A stretch of DNA of 64,000 nt, taken from contig RHPI01001056.1 of NCBI GenBank assembly GCA_009103225.1, forward strand, positions 1 to 64,000, given 5' to 3'. Source of the stretch: Chlorokybus atmophyticus (taxonomy: Eukaryota; Streptophyta; Chlorokybophyceae; Chlorokybales; Chlorokybaceae). Numbering within the stretch: the stretch's first letter is position 1; each line of letters opens with the position of its first letter. The position numbers and the translations under genes are program-made. The notes under the pieces are model-generated. The model saw nothing but the letters and a program-made list of their open reading frames with translations, ran no database searches and had not been told where the DNA came from. This document shows positions 1-10,160 of this stretch, piece after piece.

Positions 1-1791
1 ATGGAGAAGGCTTTCGCGGGGGGCTTTGTACCAAGGCGCAGGGGAGGGCCTAGCGACAAGAACAACAAGGTGTGTGTCATGTAGTTACTAAGGTGTTCGT
101 GCGATGTGCATGTCTTCAGTGCCTTTGACATGTGCTTGATAGAAAGCCAACAAGAAGAAGCCCAAGATTTCAAAAGAAGTGCAATCTGCCAGCGATGACG
201 AGGATGCCACCTCAGAGGGTGACCTACAGTTTGCACAAAGTTGGCTTTGTCAATGTCGTGTTGAGAACGATGCTTTGTGTTTGATGGTGCCTTATGCATG
301 CAGGTTGTGTGGTGTGTATGATGACCCCTTGTAATTGCACGGCGCCCACGCGTTCACATCCCGCCAGCGATGCCAGCGACGACAGAAATGGCACCTCGCA
401 GCGTGAGCCGCGTCTTGCGCGCGCAGGCAGCTGCTGGAGTACTGTGTGTATATGCAGGCTTTTGTGATCGGTGCCTTGTGTATGCGATAGGTAACAAGGA
501 AGGCACTGCACCACAACCCTCAAGTTCTCCTGCTACTGGTTCACAGGTCAGATGCCGCTCCTGCTTGTACTTTGCTAAACATGTGTTCATGATCGTTCAT
601 GACTGTTGTGTTCAGGCACGTGCCAAGCAGGGTGCTGATGTGCGTGACAGCAGCTCAAGGAAGCGCAAAGTGTCTGGTGATGTACGCAGCATTGGACTTG
701 ATAGAGCGGCAATGCACTGAGTTGTGGCTCACCATCTGACTTCATGCTGTTGGCAGGAGGATGAGGTGTCAAGCCCCCCCAAAAAGAAAACAAACAAAAC
801 TGTTCGCTCGATACCGGCTCCCTACAAGTCTCAGGAGGCAGGCCACTCGACTGGCAAGCAGGAGACGGTGTTGGAGAAGAAGAGCGGCAAGCAAAAGGAG
901 GTATGAAAGCACCATGTACTTGATCTTATGGGCTTCTTGCGTTCTTCTGGCTGCACACAAACTGTCACCTGCGGCAGGCGCGCATTCGTTGCGTGACGGT
1001 TGTAAGCTTGTTAACACGTCGTGTCACCTTGTCGCAGGATGAGCCAACGTATTCAAAAATGCCTGAGACAGATAGAAGCGAGAACAGCGGTGAAGATGGC
1101 GCCAAGGACAGCGCCCCGGACAACGAGGGGGACAGCCCCAACAACAGCGACAACGACTCGCAGAAGGCAGGTCGCTTCGCAAGCGCTGTATGAGAGATCA
1201 CATCTGTGTATGTGTGTACCTCTTGATGTGTTTGTCACTTGCATGCGCAGGAAGAGCTGAGCGACAAGGACGACACCGCACCGACGATGAAGGTTGGCAG
1301 TGAAGTCCAACTGTTCATTAACGGGCGCAAAGAACCAGTAGGGGAGGCGCACGTAAGCGACATCAATCCTGTCAACAAGTTTCATGGCAAGAAGATTGGA
1401 GAGGGCAACATGGTGGTCCAGTTCAGCCGCAGTCTTCCCGTTACTAGGACCAGACGTCCCAGACCAGGGGAAGAAGAGGTCGTGCCTCTGCCAATCAGCT
1501 TCAAGCGTGATGGGGTTGGAGTGCAAGTGACCCACTTGAAAGGTGAACGCGTTTGTGTGCATGCGATTGCACGAACAGTTTCAACATTGTGCAAGTCAGC
1601 TGAGTTCATGTGTGGTTGATGTATGCGCAGAGTGCGAGCCGGGTTTGTTGCTACTTTGGCCTGTTGGGTTGCTGAAGAGTATCAAGGTGAGGGAGCCAGC
1701 AAAGGAAGGCACAACCACACAGCGCGGGAGGGGCCGTGGGAAGGGCAGCCGGGGTGGGCGCGGTGGGCGTGGTCGAGGCAGCAAGAAGTAG
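1..1791 (+). CDS. Intron-rich basic/acidic nuclear-type protein with a C-terminal conserved domain and RGG tail (function unknown)
   Basis: Visible exons include 1-69, 143 to about 217, about 761-900, about 1039-1165, 1252-1542 and 1631-1791, joined at GT-AG introns. The start is uncertain because an ATG sits exactly at base 1 and the gene may begin upstream. The N-terminal half is low complexity: Lys/Arg-rich patches such as KKKPK and SRKRK that look like nuclear localisation signals, and acidic Ser/Asp/Asn stretches. The exon at 1252-1542 encodes the only compact domain, starting KVGSEVQLFINGRKEPVGEA and ending near PLPISFKRDGVGVQV. This is reminiscent, from memory only, of a beta-rich domain (DUF8039-like) found in plant transposon-associated proteins. 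The protein ends in an RGRGKGSRGGRGGRGRG tail typical of nucleic-acid binding. The intron after about 1165 may use a GC donor. The gene converges on a decayed transposase at 3.2-4.7 kb, so it could belong to a DNA transposon or be a host gene. The exon chain is fairly secure; function is not. Confidence 0.5.
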
Positions 1792-1949
1792 GTAGCAGAG
1801 ATACATTGTAGACATCAGTGAATTTGTTGTTTGAGTCAGCTGCCATTCAGCTGACATTGCTGTCCAAATTCACCGGCTGGAATGATTGCTATGTGCTATG
1901 TCACAGCTATGCTATGTCACAGCTGTTGACGATAGCAAGATGCAGTGAT

Positions 1950-2460
1950 TATTCAACCAAACTGTGAGTGAATAACCACTTATATGTAGGACTATGTGTG
2001 TGAGCAGAAGTGCTGTATTATTCAATTATCATTTGCGTGAAAAATCAACCAAAGGCAGCAGTGTTCAACCATACTATGGGTGAATAACCACTCATATATA
2101 GGACTGTGTGAGAGCAGATATGCTGTATTATTCAATCACAAATCGTATGAATAATCACTCGCCAGTGTGGTACATGTGCTGTTGAAACAGCTTTAGTATG
2201 TGTGAACATTAAGCCAATATGCGTGTGAATAATTACCTATAAGGAGGACATAGTGTGAGAGCAGGCGCTGTAAATATTCATGCACACAAAGTATGAATAA
2301 TCACTTGGTGCCATGGTACAAGTCTAGGACCATGTATACCTAAGAAGACTGAATATGCAGTTCTGTTGCGAGTGAATAACTACTCACATGTAGGAGGTTG
2401 TGTGCGAGATGGACAACTACAATTATTCATGACCAAAACGTGTGAATATCCATTGCTTGT
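1950..2460. repeat. Diverged tandem repeat with ATTATTCA/GAATAA motifs, about four units
   Basis: Units beginning gtgaataaccact or a close variant start near 1967, 2087, 2222 and 2368. Each contains a conserved stretch of about 60 bp (ataggac-tgtgtgagagcag-gctgtattattcaat). Spacing grows from about 120 to about 146 bp because the linkers differ. No coding sense is visible on either strand. Confidence 0.7.
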
Positions 2461-2616
2461 ATTCAGGGCATTTGGCCTGAATAATCAGCAATCGTAACAG
2501 CGACCTCTGCAGCCACGCAAGTGGCGAGTTCACACATAAAACAGATGAGTATTCAGGGCAAATGCGCTGAATTTTCAGAAATTCGGGGGGTCCAGAATTA
2601 CCGGTGCAGACTGGCA

Positions 2617-2990
2617 CCATAAATGGTCCACTGAGCCAGGAGGGCAGCGCACCATGCATGGTCTGAAATATGTCAGTTTAAACAAAGACTTCCGGTCCGC
2701 ATCCATGGACCGTGCATGGTGCGACTGTCGATCACCAGACATGTGGAAGTAATAAACCATGCCTGGTCTTCTGCGCCAGGGGGCATTGCACCATACATGG
2801 TCCTTGCAAACTCATACAAACAGGTCACCATACATGGTGCGACCCCCAAAAAACATGGGACCGTTCATGTGAGGTTTGGACCATGCATGGTCCGACTGTC
2901 ATTAACAGTCCGACCATATATGGTCCCACCAAATTCACTTAGCAGGGGAAAATTCCGGTCCAGAGGTACAGACCATTCATGGTCCTTTGA
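2617..2990. repeat. Cluster of GGACCAT-NN-ATGGTCC palindromes
   Basis: At least eight copies of accatNNatggtc lie in under 400 bp, near 2622, 2651, 2704, 2756, 2790, 2828, 2877, 2913 and 2972. Their central two bases vary (gc, ac, at, tc, aa). Single-copy sequence separates them. The array lies between the gene ending at 1791 and the minus-strand transposase remnant, which is where subterminal transposase-binding repeats of a DNA transposon would be expected. That role is inferred. A related cluster is at 60.4-60.7 kb. Confidence 0.75.
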
Positions 2991-3189
2991 CGTCAATCGG
3001 TGTGAAACATGACCACATAACAACGCCGAGCTGCTCAGTGGCGCCTTTCATAAACGCAACTTGTGGTGTTGATTTATAACAGCATTAGTCATCTATCAGC
3101 TTGTACTACTAATCCCACTGGTGGCGAGGGTTGACAAACACTATAAATTAAAATTTTGGAAGCTTCTTGTCAAGGACCATGTGGAGCTG

Positions 3190-4690
3190 CTTAATACTAG
3201 TAACCCCCATGTCGATGAACCCTCGCTGACGATAGTCCCTGAGCAGAACCACTGATCTGTACACGCGCAGCTGTTAGCAACAAGCACCACCACCACCAAG
3301 ACAGTGCAGCAGTCGTTACCTTAAAGCCTGCCAGTATGTTGCTTGCACTCAGCCCTTGCACAAAGCATGGTTTGAGCATCTTCAGAAAGTCTTCGTTAGA
3401 TAGCCCTTTTACATGCCTGTGCGTGTTGAGCCATGCTTGGTACTCCCTCTTGTACACATATTAGATCTATTGAAGCATGCCACGTGCAGCACTTGCAGCC
3501 CGTGTGTCGTGTGTGGCGGGAGCACAGGATCTCCAGTCTTATGTCCTTGTCTATTGTACTAACATTGTACCGGCTAACGTGTTCATTACAGATCAGCAGG
3601 GTAGGATTATAAGGACTAATACCACCAGGCATGTTGAGCTGCAGGTGGTCAATCCACGTGGAGAAGTGCTCAGTGGTCCTCAATGCATTTTCTTGGCAGC
3701 TGAGGCTAGCACCTGGCAGGTCAAATGCGTCTCCCCATTTTGGATAGAGATGCTTGCCTGCTGGGATTTTTGTGGGAGGGATTGCAACTCCAGCTGCAGT
3801 GACAGCTGCCATTAATGCTATGTGCTGCCTCGCTCCAGATGTAGCCAGTTGTGCATATCTGGATTTGTTGTGCACAGGGTGTGTCAGTCATGTGTTGTGC
3901 TAGTAGTCAAGCTGCAACTTACACCACGTGCATGACATTAAGCTTTTCATTATGACTTGTGTGTTTTTCAAGGTAGAGTCTGGCTCAAAGCCGATCTCGT
4001 CGCAGGAGATGATACGGTCAGGCCCATCGTTATAAAGATAAGGACCTCCTTCAGGCGCTTAAAATAAACTTTGACAATCCACCTTCCAAAGCTGTGGCGC
4101 CTGCTGGCATCCACAGCTTCTGCCTTACGCTTGCTGAGCTTGTGCCTCTTCATGAAGAGGCACCCATCATGCACTATGTATGCCATCTTTGCGCTGCAGT
4201 CGTCTTGCATTGTTGAAGAGCAGTTTGCCTACGTGCACCTGAATGTCGTACTGCATCATGGCACACCCAATATCATTTTGCCATGTAAGCAATTGCATCA
4301 ACTTGCACTCCTCTTCAACAGTAAACAAGGTAGGCCTCTCCGCTCCTCTGAAATATGACATGTGTAAGCATGACCCCTTGCACTGTGGCACTCGCAAGCA
4401 TGTAACAACTGACATGCGCAAAACCAGAACTCACTTGTCTTTGTCTAAGCGCGCAGGGTCAGCAATGTAGTCCTTCATGGTTGACTCTGGCAGGCCAACC
4501 TCTCTTGCAGCCTCACACGCAGACATGCAGCCCTGCTTGGATGGTCTCTCGCACCTTGGGCAGCAGTGCTTCTGTTTCCTTCCTCTTTATATATGGCCCC
4601 CTCTTAGCTAACCTATAGGTTGGTTCAGCTATGCCTTTGCGCGCAGCTGAACCTGTTTGTTGGTGATGCGTTTTGCACTACCTGCTGCAG
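3190..4690 (-). pseudogene. Decayed DDE_1-superfamily (pogo/Tigger/CENP-B-like) transposase
   Basis: Read from high to low coordinates, pieces of a DDE_1 transposase appear in order but in different frames. An HTH-like segment ending ACEAAREVGLPESTMKDYI lies near 4480-4520. A second DNA-binding-like segment (RPTLFTVEEECKLMQLLTWQ) lies near 4270-4350. A HELSKRKAEAVDASR-like linker is near 4110-4150. The first catalytic Asp is in IISCDEIGFEPDSTL near 3975-4020. The core around 3600-3875 includes PPTKIPAGK. The segment corresponding to the usual LLVDGHSSH is LLICNEHVSRYN, so the second catalytic Asp is replaced by Asn. A C-terminal piece, NEDFLKMLKPCF and NILAGFK, is at 3320-3400. Intron-like gaps and stops separate the pieces. 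Family recognition is by motif order only. The frame breaks and the lost Asp make it very unlikely to be active. Confidence 0.7.
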
Positions 4691-4699
4691 CCCTTCTCA

Positions 4700-4861
4700 C
4701 CTGCCAACAGAGTGCTTGAGATGAGGCACAGGGACATGCTTGCAATATGAACTACATGGGCGAGGATGAGAAGACCTCTGAGCCCAATAGTAGACAAGCA
4801 TAGCATTAGCCTAGCGCAGTAAACAGCAACTTACTTGTGTAGGCATAGCCTCCTTGCAATG
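4700..4861. other. Spacer between transposase remnant and LTR element, nothing recognised
   Basis: No coding sense or RNA gene is visible. The sequence immediately before the LTR shows none of the 242-bp repeat that precedes the 3' LTR copy. Confidence 0.6.
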
Positions 4862-5467
4862 TGTCATGCCTATCGCCCAAGCATGCCAGTCGTCATCGGG
4901 CATGCCTACAGCGAGACCCTCGCCCGGCTTACCAGCATGGCGACCCGCGCGCGTCACTGACCAGTAGCTAGGTCATGTCTCTAGAGTAGCTCATGACCAT
5001 AGCCTACACAGGCACCGCGCGTAGCTGTTCAGCTGTGAGTTCAATTATAAGTTGGGTTCTATATCGAGTGGGGATTTCCTGTGGAAATAGCCTCGATATG
5101 ACCGTTAGCTTATGTTCTGGACAGTCATGAGTTGACTTGTATAAGTAGGCACAGTGTTCACCGGATCAGCTGGTGACACTGTAAGTGAGAAAGCTAAGAG
5201 CTTGTGAAGCGACTTGAACTACGAAACACACTATCCCGGTTCCCAAGAATCCCCTCACCGTGTGAGAACCTGTGCATGTTCTTGTGCACTGTGCTTGTCT
5301 TTGCTGTGAGCTTTGTGTACTTGGTCGCGGTGTGCTTGTTGGCATCAGTCAGGGCATAGCATCCACGTGTTGCTTGCTCATTCACCTCACTTAACAGTGT
5401 AATTTCTCTTCCACTCATGCAAAGAACTGTGTAAACAGCACTACCTATAGTAGTGGCTTGTTGACTT
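4862..5467 (+). repeat. 5' LTR copy (606 bp shared segment)
   Basis: It starts tgtcatgccta and ends in the shared stretch tggcttgttgactt. It aligns end to end without gaps to 15144-15749. A TATA-like stretch (gtataagtagg) near 5138 is a candidate promoter element. The terminal tgg at 5454-5456 could also begin the primer-binding site, because tRNA-primed elements use TGG complementary to the tRNA CCA end. This makes the right-hand edge uncertain by about 14 bp. Confidence 0.85.
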
Positions 5468-5677
5468 ACAGTGTCACCCTCTTTGCTCAAGTGAGTGTAG
5501 TTGCAGGCATTACATCAGCATCGCAATCTGTAGTTGTACACATCACAGTGCAGTGTTGTCACCGTCATCGCATAGCGCGCACAAGCGCTAGTGTGTTGGG
5601 TGATAGCAGCACTGGAGATCCCATTGTAGAGCACAAACACTCTACCCTTCATCCACTTTCACCATCGCATCAGCTGT
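5468..5677 (+). other. Leader between 5' LTR and gag
   Basis: This is 210 bp without a clear reading frame. It would hold the primer-binding site and packaging signals of the element. No specific tRNA complement was identified. Confidence 0.4.
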
Positions 5678-7813
5678 ATGAGCAGGCCCACCCCTTTCTC
5701 GCCAATAGAAGAAGGGGACCTCAACAGCTGGAGCCCAACCTCCAACCTTACCTACGAGCGCGCAAGTGAAGGGAGCGATTACCGTAGCAGCAGAGGCTCA
5801 CGCCCCGTCTCCGGCTTCACCTCCTCTCACTCCACTCCTCGACAACGAGCATCTCCACCACCGTCGGACAGTGACGACGAAGAGATGGAGCCTTCCAGCT
5901 CAACCAACTCCCTACGCTTCTCCGGACGCCCTGGCACCACCTCACTTGACGAGTTCATCATCAAGTTCCACTCCAAGATGCGGCAGCAAGCCCTCAAGAG
6001 CAAGGACTGGACAGATGAGGTATCGTTTCATGTGTCCGCTCAATACCTTGATCACGAAGCACATGATGTGTGGAAGTCCGTCGCTGAGTTGCACAAGATT
6101 GATGGCTATGGCGAGTTGGCCAGCACAACAGCCGCCACGTCACTGCACAGCCCATCGGTTACTGTTCCTGTAGCAGCGGCCCCGCCCGCCTCAGTCACGG
6201 GTCTCACTCTAGCTGCAGCCATGGAGAAGGCAGAGAATGAAGAAGTTGAGGTGGTAGTGGCCTCATTGACTCCTGCAGAGATCGAAAGCAAGAAGGCCGA
6301 GCGCCGGATCAGGATACTCAACCGCACCGCTGCCATCATCAGGGAGCAACAAGAGGAGCAGCAAGCTGCAGCATTGGAGATGGGTACGCCCCTGCTACCA
6401 ACACCGAACTCGCGTGCTCCAGCGGGAGGCAGTGTTTTCACCCTCGGCTCAGTGGCATTGCGTGCACCCGCGCTCACGGTGGGCGCGGCCATGTCGGACT
6501 CCCCGTTGAAGGACCTCTACGCCGCACTCCGGCGCACCTTCCCACCTCAAACCAACAGCAAGGTGGAGGAGTTGAGGCGTTTTCGACGGAAGCCCAACGA
6601 GGACCCTCTCCGACTGTATTCACGGTTGGAAGGGTTGCTTAAAGACACTGACTACAAGATCGTCAGTGAGGAGGCGGCAGCAGTGGTGTATGTGGCCGAG
6701 TTGGATCCCACCCTGAGTGAGTCAACGCGCCTGACGCTGAACTACAGCAGGCCCCTCGGCTACACCCTCAAGGAAGCTTTCGAGACTGCACAAGCCATCC
6801 ACAAGCGCGCAGTGTATGAGAAAGCGGTGCTGGACACCAACCGCAGTGCCTCGCGGCCTATTGCAGGCACAAGTGCAGAGCCTCTTCGGCGGGACCGCAG
6901 CCGAGAGCCGCAAGGTATCCACAACAAGGATAAACGGTCAGCTCATGCTGCCCTTGTGGCTCCAGTGCTGTGCCACCGGTGTGGTCGACATGGCCACTAC
7001 CAAAAGGAGTGCACCGAAGATTACGGCAACCTTGTGTGCGACCACTGCCACAAGACGGGACACTTGGAGACAGTATGCTGGCTCAAGTTCCCTGAGCTGC
7101 GGCCCTCTATTGGCTACAACAACGGCAACAACGCTGTTGGCTACCGCGGTAACAACAGCAACAACAACAACAACAACAACAACAACAACGGGGGCTACAA
7201 CAACAGCAACCACGCTGGCGGCTACAACAACAGCAACAACGCTGGTGGTCGCAACAATGGCAACAACGCTGGTGGCCACAACCCCAACCTCAACAACAAC
7301 GCTGGGGCCCGCAAGGAAAAAGCTGGCTACAGAGGGAAAAACCTCCCTCCACAGCACAAAGGACCTGAGGGACGTCCTCGCGCTGGAGCTGCTGCTGTAA
7401 AGGCACCAACCAATCCACCAGCTATTGACCAAGTGGCAGCCCTGATGGCGCGCGTGGCACAGCTGGAGGAGAACAAGGAGCGGGACTATCAAGCCTGCTA
7501 TGCTGCTAGGTGGGCACTGATGGCACCAAAACGGGATAGGGACACTCCCACGCCGTCACGCGTACAACCATCAAGACGTGCGCGCAGGGAAGCTGGCGCG
7601 TCGTCAACAGCGGCATCGTCGGACGCCACAAGTGGTGCTGCCTCGGCAGCCACAACCACTGCTGGGATGACGCCGTCGACGACGCCGTCGACGACTCCGT
7701 CGGCGTCCACACCGACCACGACAGCAGGTCAGCACTCTTGGCACCACGCTGTCCCCGGTGATGGAAAGCACCCACGCCGCAACAACCATGGTCGTTGGGT
7801 TCGAGGGTGGTGA
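5678..7813 (+). CDS. gag: Gag polyprotein of the LTR element (711 aa, two CCHC zinc knuckles)
   Basis: This is an open frame of 711 residues. The middle third (about residues 270-390) has the retrotransposon Gag/capsid pattern: DLYAALRRTFPPQ, then an FRRKPNEDPLRLYSRLEGLL segment. Two zinc knuckles follow near 6970 and 7040, CHRCGRHGHYQKEC and CDHCHKTGHLETVC, both of CX2CX4HX4C type. They are followed by a long Asn/Gly tract encoded by aac repeats (7110-7310) and a Thr/Ser/Pro/Ala-rich tail. Gag would form the particle and bind element RNA. Pol is one base ahead in frame (+1) and is open from about 7401, giving about 410 bases of overlap. Pol expression by +1 frameshifting is therefore possible, but no slippery site was proven. 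Unlike pol, this frame is intact. Confidence 0.85.
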   Translation: MSRPTPFSPIEEGDLNSWSPTSNLTYERASEGSDYRSSRGSRPVSGFTSSHSTPRQRASPPPSDSDDEEMEPSSSTNSLRFSGRPGTTSLDEFIIKFHSKMRQQALKSKDWTDEVSFHVSAQYLDHEAHDVWKSVAELHKIDGYGELASTTAATSLHSPSVTVPVAAAPPASVTGLTLAAAMEKAENEEVEVVVASLTPAEIESKKAERRIRILNRTAAIIREQQEEQQAAALEMGTPLLPTPNSRAPAGGSVFTLGSVALRAPALTVGAAMSDSPLKDLYAALRRTFPPQTNSKVEELRRFRRKPNEDPLRLYSRLEGLLKDTDYKIVSEEAAAVVYVAELDPTLSESTRLTLNYSRPLGYTLKEAFETAQAIHKRAVYEKAVLDTNRSASRPIAGTSAEPLRRDRSREPQGIHNKDKRSAHAALVAPVLCHRCGRHGHYQKECTEDYGNLVCDHCHKTGHLETVCWLKFPELRPSIGYNNGNNAVGYRGNNSNNNNNNNNNNGGYNNSNHAGGYNNSNNAGGRNNGNNAGGHNPNLNNNAGARKEKAGYRGKNLPPQHKGPEGRPRAGAAAVKAPTNPPAIDQVAALMARVAQLEENKERDYQACYAARWALMAPKRDRDTPTPSRVQPSRRARREAGASSTAASSDATSGAASAATTTAGMTPSTTPSTTPSASTPTTTAGQHSWHHAVPGDGKHPRRNNHGRWVRGW

Positions 7814-10160
7814 ATCCACCACTCCTGCCTCCATCGAAGCGACCACATCGGCCGCAACTGCTGCCACCCTCACAGCCGCCACCTCAGTAACGACGGCTGC
7901 TGCCGGTGCCACCACCATCGCCTCCAGTAGTGCTGCCACACCCACTGCACCACTTCTTGAGATTCGAACGGCACCGCCACCAGCACTTGACGTCACACAG
8001 CAAGTGCCACGCGGACCACATGCAGAACGCGCCTGGGCGTCGGTTCTACGCAACGTGGAGCCCACCACCATTGCGTACGAACTAGGGGGGCAACGCACCA
8101 CGCACGTGGCACGCGATGATCGCATCTTGCCCCTACCACCTTCAGAGTACCACACGCTGCCAGAATCCACACAATAGCAGCTGGAGAATGAAATCCTCGC
8201 CGGCACTGCACCAGAGATGAGGGATCGTCTCTTCGGGGTCACCTACCGGCGACCTGCAGTGTTAGCACTGGCCATTCAGTTGTTCTTGGCATTACACGCA
8301 CAATTGCAGGGCGCACCCATTCAAACGCGGCAACCCATGCCCGCTCAGCAGATCGACTTCGAGCCCTCGCCACTGGACCCACTCGGACTCCAGCGCCACA
8401 AAATACAAGACGTCGTGGTCACCATGTCAGACATCGCGCTAGGCGCTGACCCCGCTCTCCGGGGGCTCACTCCAGGCAGTTGTCAAGAGCGTTTCTCTGC
8501 CCTCGAACAGGCACATCGTTATCAGGTGGACCAAGCTGCCCAAGTGGATGCGCGCCGACAGGGGTACGAAGCAGCACACGCCGTTATCGTACCAACCGTA
8601 GCTCCAGCAAATGTTGCCAGCGCCTCCACGGCGCTGACCACAGGGTACTCCACGGCAGTCGCCATCGAACAGCCAAGACAAGCAACTGTTGCAGACCAAG
8701 CGAGGGCGTTGGCGCAACAATTGAGGGGGGTAATCGCCCCGCTGTTGCCTGCTTTGGTCGAAGACATGCCTGAGGATCAACGCGATGCAGGGCGAGGGTA
8801 CCTCACCCCGCAAGGGGACACCACACAACGAGGAGGAGCTGGTATGGTGGGGGAGCAACAACTCCGTACCGCACTCATCCGGCAAGCAGTCATGTTGCAC
8901 AGGCCTGAGGGCAACACATTAAGACAGATGATGGGGATGCAAGAGGGCAGCGCCGCTCGAGCCCGTCTCGTGACATGGCTCGTTGCCAATCACCCTGCTG
9001 TCCCCCTGTTTGCCTTTGGCAACCGAGCATCATGGTTGGGGGCATTCGTTCGTTCGCTGCGACAAGCATATGACGAAGCTGCCACCACAGCCCCGGACAC
9101 GCTGGAGGGAGTGCAAGAGGCAATGCTGCGGCTGCCAGGGGTGGAAGCCGCACGACAACGGCGGCGCATCGCCATTGCTCATGAGCTACACGCACAGCAG
9201 ACCGACCTCCAGCGCACCCTACGCGCGCGCGCCATGACCGTGCTCGATGTGGGAGTGGTACAAGGAAGGTGGGATGCCTACATGGCAGGGATCTTGCGAG
9301 TCCCCACCATCACTCGCGACATGCGGCGACAGCTACTACGCGCCGTATACCTGCAGCCCATGCCTCAATATCATCATTGGACCGACACAGACACCGAGCC
9401 CACGGCCACGTGGGAAGGGACGTTGGTCAGAGAAGCGGCTCATGCTATCCGATGGACGTACGCCACGGAGCAAGCTGAATGCGAGGCAGGCCCACAAACA
9501 CCGGGTCCGCCGGGGTTTCCTCCACAGCCATTGGGTACACCCGCGGGCATGATTCCATCTTCGCAGAGGCGGCATCCACCTGCGCCGCCACCACAACCAG
9601 CGCCGAAACCTCCAGCACCGAGGCCCCACCGTGTCTACCAACCACCACAACAAGGTCGGTTCGGCAGAGGGAGAGGGCAAGGAGGGGGATCTCCGGACCC
9701 AGCAGGCAGAGGAGCTCTGGCTGCAATGCGCTCAGCACCCCCAGCTGAGAGAACTGAGGCAAAGGTGCAGACAGCTCGTATGAAGAGGCTGCGTATCGAC
9801 GCCAATGCTGCCATGGTGGTCAACCAAGGCAAGCACGTTACCATTAACGGCCTGGCACCCAAGCGAGTGATGTTGGACACCGGAGCACAGCCTGTCATCA
9901 TCGGGCGCTTCCTCGCGCGTTCCCTCGGCATAACCAGCTCCGACTTGGTGCCTTGCCCGTACATGTTGGACACTGCCACAGGTAGCCGAGATAAGGTGAT
10001 GGGAGTCACCAGGGAGGCCTTTTGCATTCGGTTGACAGGGCTGGACCCAACCCACACAACCGAGATCGTCCAGCAATGTGTGGTTACCAATGCCGGCTCC
10101 TTCGACTTTCTGCTTGAGCAGGACTTCAACTTTCTTGTGGGCATGGGCCTCGACTGCTGA
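7758..10160 (+). pseudogene. Pol N-terminal part: unrecognised about 500-aa region followed by aspartic protease
   Basis: The frame is open from 7758 to 8174, has a TAG at 8175-8177, and continues in the same frame from 8178 to a TGA at 10158-10160. The final 100 residues contain a retropepsin-like protease: VMLDTGAQPVIIGRFLARSL near 9867-9926 holds the catalytic DTG, and FDFLLEQDFNFLVGMGLD near 10100-10155 corresponds to the flap-distal end. The preceding 500 or so residues are not a family I recognise. They are mainly helical-looking (Ala, Arg, Gln, Leu rich), with a Pro/Gln-rich linker near 9500-9660 just before the protease. They could be a second capsid-like or accessory domain. Both stops are one C-to-T change from CAG and CGA. 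A single translated product would need readthrough. Confidence 0.75.

Noticed and set aside
6938-7492. Minus-strand Val/Ala-rich frame opposite gag
   Set aside because: It is the shadow of the AAC-repeat Asn tract and zinc-knuckle coding on the plus strand.
8439-8900. Minus-strand frames opposite the pol N-terminal region
   Set aside because: Coding evidence (protease, RT and continuous frame) is on the plus strand; these are shadows.
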